A DNA stretch of 64,000 bases, from assembly GCA_027692465.1 (NCBI GenBank), contig JAQEYU010000005.1:1-64000 (forward strand), written 5' to 3'. This DNA comes from Enterococcaceae bacterium OF42-14pH9A. Lineage in GTDB: Bacteria; Bacillota; Bacilli; Lactobacillales; Enterococcaceae. The translations under genes were made by a program, and so were the position numbers. The notes under the pieces are model-generated. The model worked only from the letters and a program-made list of their open reading frames with translations. It was not told the DNA's origin and made no database searches. Below are positions 62,579-64,000 of this stretch, one piece after another (the stretch's first letter is position 1; every line of letters begins with the position of its first letter).

Positions 62579-64000
62579 AGAAAAGATTGCTAGTAGAAAA
62601 ATATACTGGTTAGCCCTGAGTATGTTGGCTTTAATGCTTATCGTTGTTTTTACTAGTAATGTTGCTCATGCGAGTATTTTTAATTGGTTTGATGACACGG
62701 AAAGTCAAACTGAATTTTTGAATAATCCTCTTTATCAACCGTACTTGAAAAAATTCAATGGAGACTTTTACGGACAATTCGGCATGTGGATAGGCTGGGG
62801 AGTCATCAAAGCCATGTTTGCAATCACGGATGGTATTCAAAATATGATTCCTGAAGTGTTAGATTTGTTTAGCTTTATTGAAAGCACGGGAATGAACAAA
62901 GTTTATCAGTCGGTATTAAGTACAATTGTTGTTGGCTTAATGGTACTTTCACTAATAATCATTGGATATAAAATGGTAACTGGTAAAGGAACGATTGACC
63001 TAAAATCGGTTGGAATGAATATTGTCATGTCGATTACATTGATTCTTTTAATGCCAACTTTGATTCATACAGGAATAGAGTTCTCTAAAACTTTTTATAA
63101 TGATACGACTACGATTACAAATTCTGATGAGGGAGTAGCGTGGTCACTAATTGAGCAAGGTGTTACGGATTTAGCTTATATTAATAAAACAGATCAGTAT
63201 TCAATGATTGATAAAACGAGTAATCGTAATAATTTAACAAAGAAAAATTTTGGGAAAACGGATCTTACGCAAGTATTGACAGACAACGTACTTGATAAAA
63301 TGGAAAAAGAAAATGCAATAGCTGATAATTTGCGCTATGAATTAGTTGAAAATTCCGACAATGAATTTGTTGCAACGAAATTTGATGATAACTTTTTATC
63401 TACCTTCTCAGATGGTTTAAAGTCGGGATATTATCGCTATCAAGCGAATCTATGGGGAATTTCGATTGGGCTGATAGCTTTGGCAATAGCCTATGTTTTT
63501 AGCGCTTTTGTGATTATTACCGCAATATTAGAACTTGCTTTTAAACGTGTTCTTGGAGTTTTAGTATTTGCTACGGATTTAGAAACAGGTCAACGCTCAA
63601 AATTAGTGTTATCAGATATTTTACAGTGCTATTTGACAGTCGGTTTTCAAGGGTTTGGGTTATCAATGTTCGCTATGTTCATTAATTTTCTGAACGCTGG
63701 CGAAGGAATATCAGCAAATATTTTTATAAAAACAATTGCTTATATTTGTGCCGTGATTGTGTTGATTAAAGGTAGTGGAACAGTTATGCGTTACTTCGGT
63801 GTGGATATTGGCTTAAAAGAAGGCTACGGTCAGCTTGCTTCTGCTTTTGGTATGGGGGCTATGCTGTTTCGTAAAGGAACAGGTGGTATGAACCGATCTA
63901 AAGGTGGGAAAAATGGTGGTGGTAACGATCAAGCAGAAGGGGAAGAACGAAAACCTGAACGCAACTTTGGTCAATCACTTTCTCAAAAAGCAAGTAAAAC
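62565..64000 (+). CDS. Conjugation membrane protein (VirB6/TrsL-like), partial
   Basis: The first 478 residues are in the window and the frame is open at the edge. A signal peptide (cleavage after AHA near residue 36) is followed by helices near 65-85, 108-130, 140-160 and a cluster at 290-420 (IGLIALAIAYVFSAFVIITA, IAYICAVIVLIKGSG), then a Gly-rich cytosolic tail. The pattern fits the multispanning channel subunit of Gram-positive type IV secretion systems such as the pLS20_p028 family. AGGAGG precedes the ATG. It marks the start of the transfer region. Confidence 0.75.
   Translation, partial: MKIVKEKIASRKIYWLALSMLALMLIVVFTSNVAHASIFNWFDDTESQTEFLNNPLYQPYLKKFNGDFYGQFGMWIGWGVIKAMFAITDGIQNMIPEVLDLFSFIESTGMNKVYQSVLSTIVVGLMVLSLIIIGYKMVTGKGTIDLKSVGMNIVMSITLILLMPTLIHTGIEFSKTFYNDTTTITNSDEGVAWSLIEQGVTDLAYINKTDQYSMIDKTSNRNNLTKKNFGKTDLTQVLTDNVLDKMEKENAIADNLRYELVENSDNEFVATKFDDNFLSTFSDGLKSGYYRYQANLWGISIGLIALAIAYVFSAFVIITAILELAFKRVLGVLVFATDLETGQRSKLVLSDILQCYLTVGFQGFGLSMFAMFINFLNAGEGISANIFIKTIAYICAVIVLIKGSGTVMRYFGVDIGLKEGYGQLASAFGMGAMLFRKGTGGMNRSKGGKNGGGNDQAEGEERKPERNFGQSLSQKASK

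Larger units (their letters stand above)
58640..64000. mobile_element. Left part of an integrative conjugative element
   Basis: From about 58.64 kb the composition becomes AT-rich and gene types change to integrase, repressor, excisionase-like HTH, replication protein and transfer membrane protein. It sits 3' of the yrzB terminator, leaving the operon intact. TTGAATACG occurs twice (58641 and 58653) just before the integrase stop and may be part of the left attachment site. The right end is outside the window, so length and target duplication cannot be given. Confidence 0.8.

Noticed and set aside
1..64000. CRISPR arrays
   Set aside because: No regularly spaced repeats with unique spacers; the dispersed 160-bp elements are far apart and the 22-bp operator sites are few.
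1..64000. tRNA genes
   Set aside because: No cloverleaf with GGTTCGAATCC-type T arms was noticed, including after the 5S rRNA.

Overview
The window looks like the chromosome of a Gram-positive member of the Lactobacillales, closest in gene content to Enterococcaceae/Carnobacteriaceae. Supporting signs are strong Shine-Dalgarno sites with many GTG/TTG starts, IreB-RuvX-YrzB, separate CoaB and CoaC beside a PanT-type ECF component, PotABCD, Rex next to an ABC-F ATPase, a sucrose PTS cluster, NrdI and a MurM/FemX-like enzyme. Base composition is moderate in the backbone and visibly AT-richer at about 43.7-46.0 kb and from about 58.64 kb to the right edge. Species cannot be named from this.

Layout. 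0-0.9 kb: the last bases of a 5S rRNA and its terminator, then an internally deleted ISL3-type insertion sequence. 0.9-20.3 kb: housekeeping genes (FUSC-like membrane protein, YunD-like phosphatase, YutD-YutF-TIGR01906 operon, PgpA, ferredoxin-NADP reductase, cyclophilin, membrane-anchored MutS-like ATPase, LysR regulator with a divergent TDT transporter, NrdI, GNAT, LURP-one, HAD, Ung, Pta, DnaQ-like exonuclease). 20.4-30.0 kb: a sugar region, scrR-scrB divergent from scrA and a GH13 glucosidase, then a GH36 alpha-galactosidase divergent from an AraC regulator, together fit for sucrose and raffinose-type sugars. 30.0-43.5 kb: TsaE-GNAT, ExoIII, oxidoreductase, MurB, a lipoprotein, the acuI-like/coaB/coaC/panT operon and potABCD. 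43.6-46.0 kb: an AT-rich patch with yjdF under a yjdF-type riboswitch, a DUF1697 protein and a small membrane protein. 46.1-58.6 kb: Ald, a C39-like peptidase, ABC-F, Rex, a thioredoxin-like protein, a permease/TIGR03943 pair, an ATP-grasp/FemX pair for the cell wall, then ireB-ruvX-yrzB. 58.64-64.0 kb: the left part of an integrative conjugative element (integrase, repressor, small regulators, replication-type protein, first transfer gene), running off the right edge.

The most unusual structure is a family of about 160-bp intergenic repeats with imperfect terminal inverted repeats near TTAGGGYRTGTCTGAAAAC and a conserved core. Eight loci carry full, tandem, deleted or diverged copies (about 7.83, 11.98, 13.48, 18.31, 29.94, 34.73, 43.56 and 51.67 kb). 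Two start exactly at stop codons (nrdI, rex). They look like a non-autonomous MITE-like element with foldable internal hairpins.

Regulation visible in the sequence includes two near-identical operators over the back-to-back scr promoters, a yjdF riboswitch whose pyrimidine run can mask the Shine-Dalgarno, three TTGCG-N10-CGCAA sites around the conjugative-element regulators, a Rex-box-like site upstream of rex, and an intrinsic terminator in the leader of the acuI-like/coa/panT operon.
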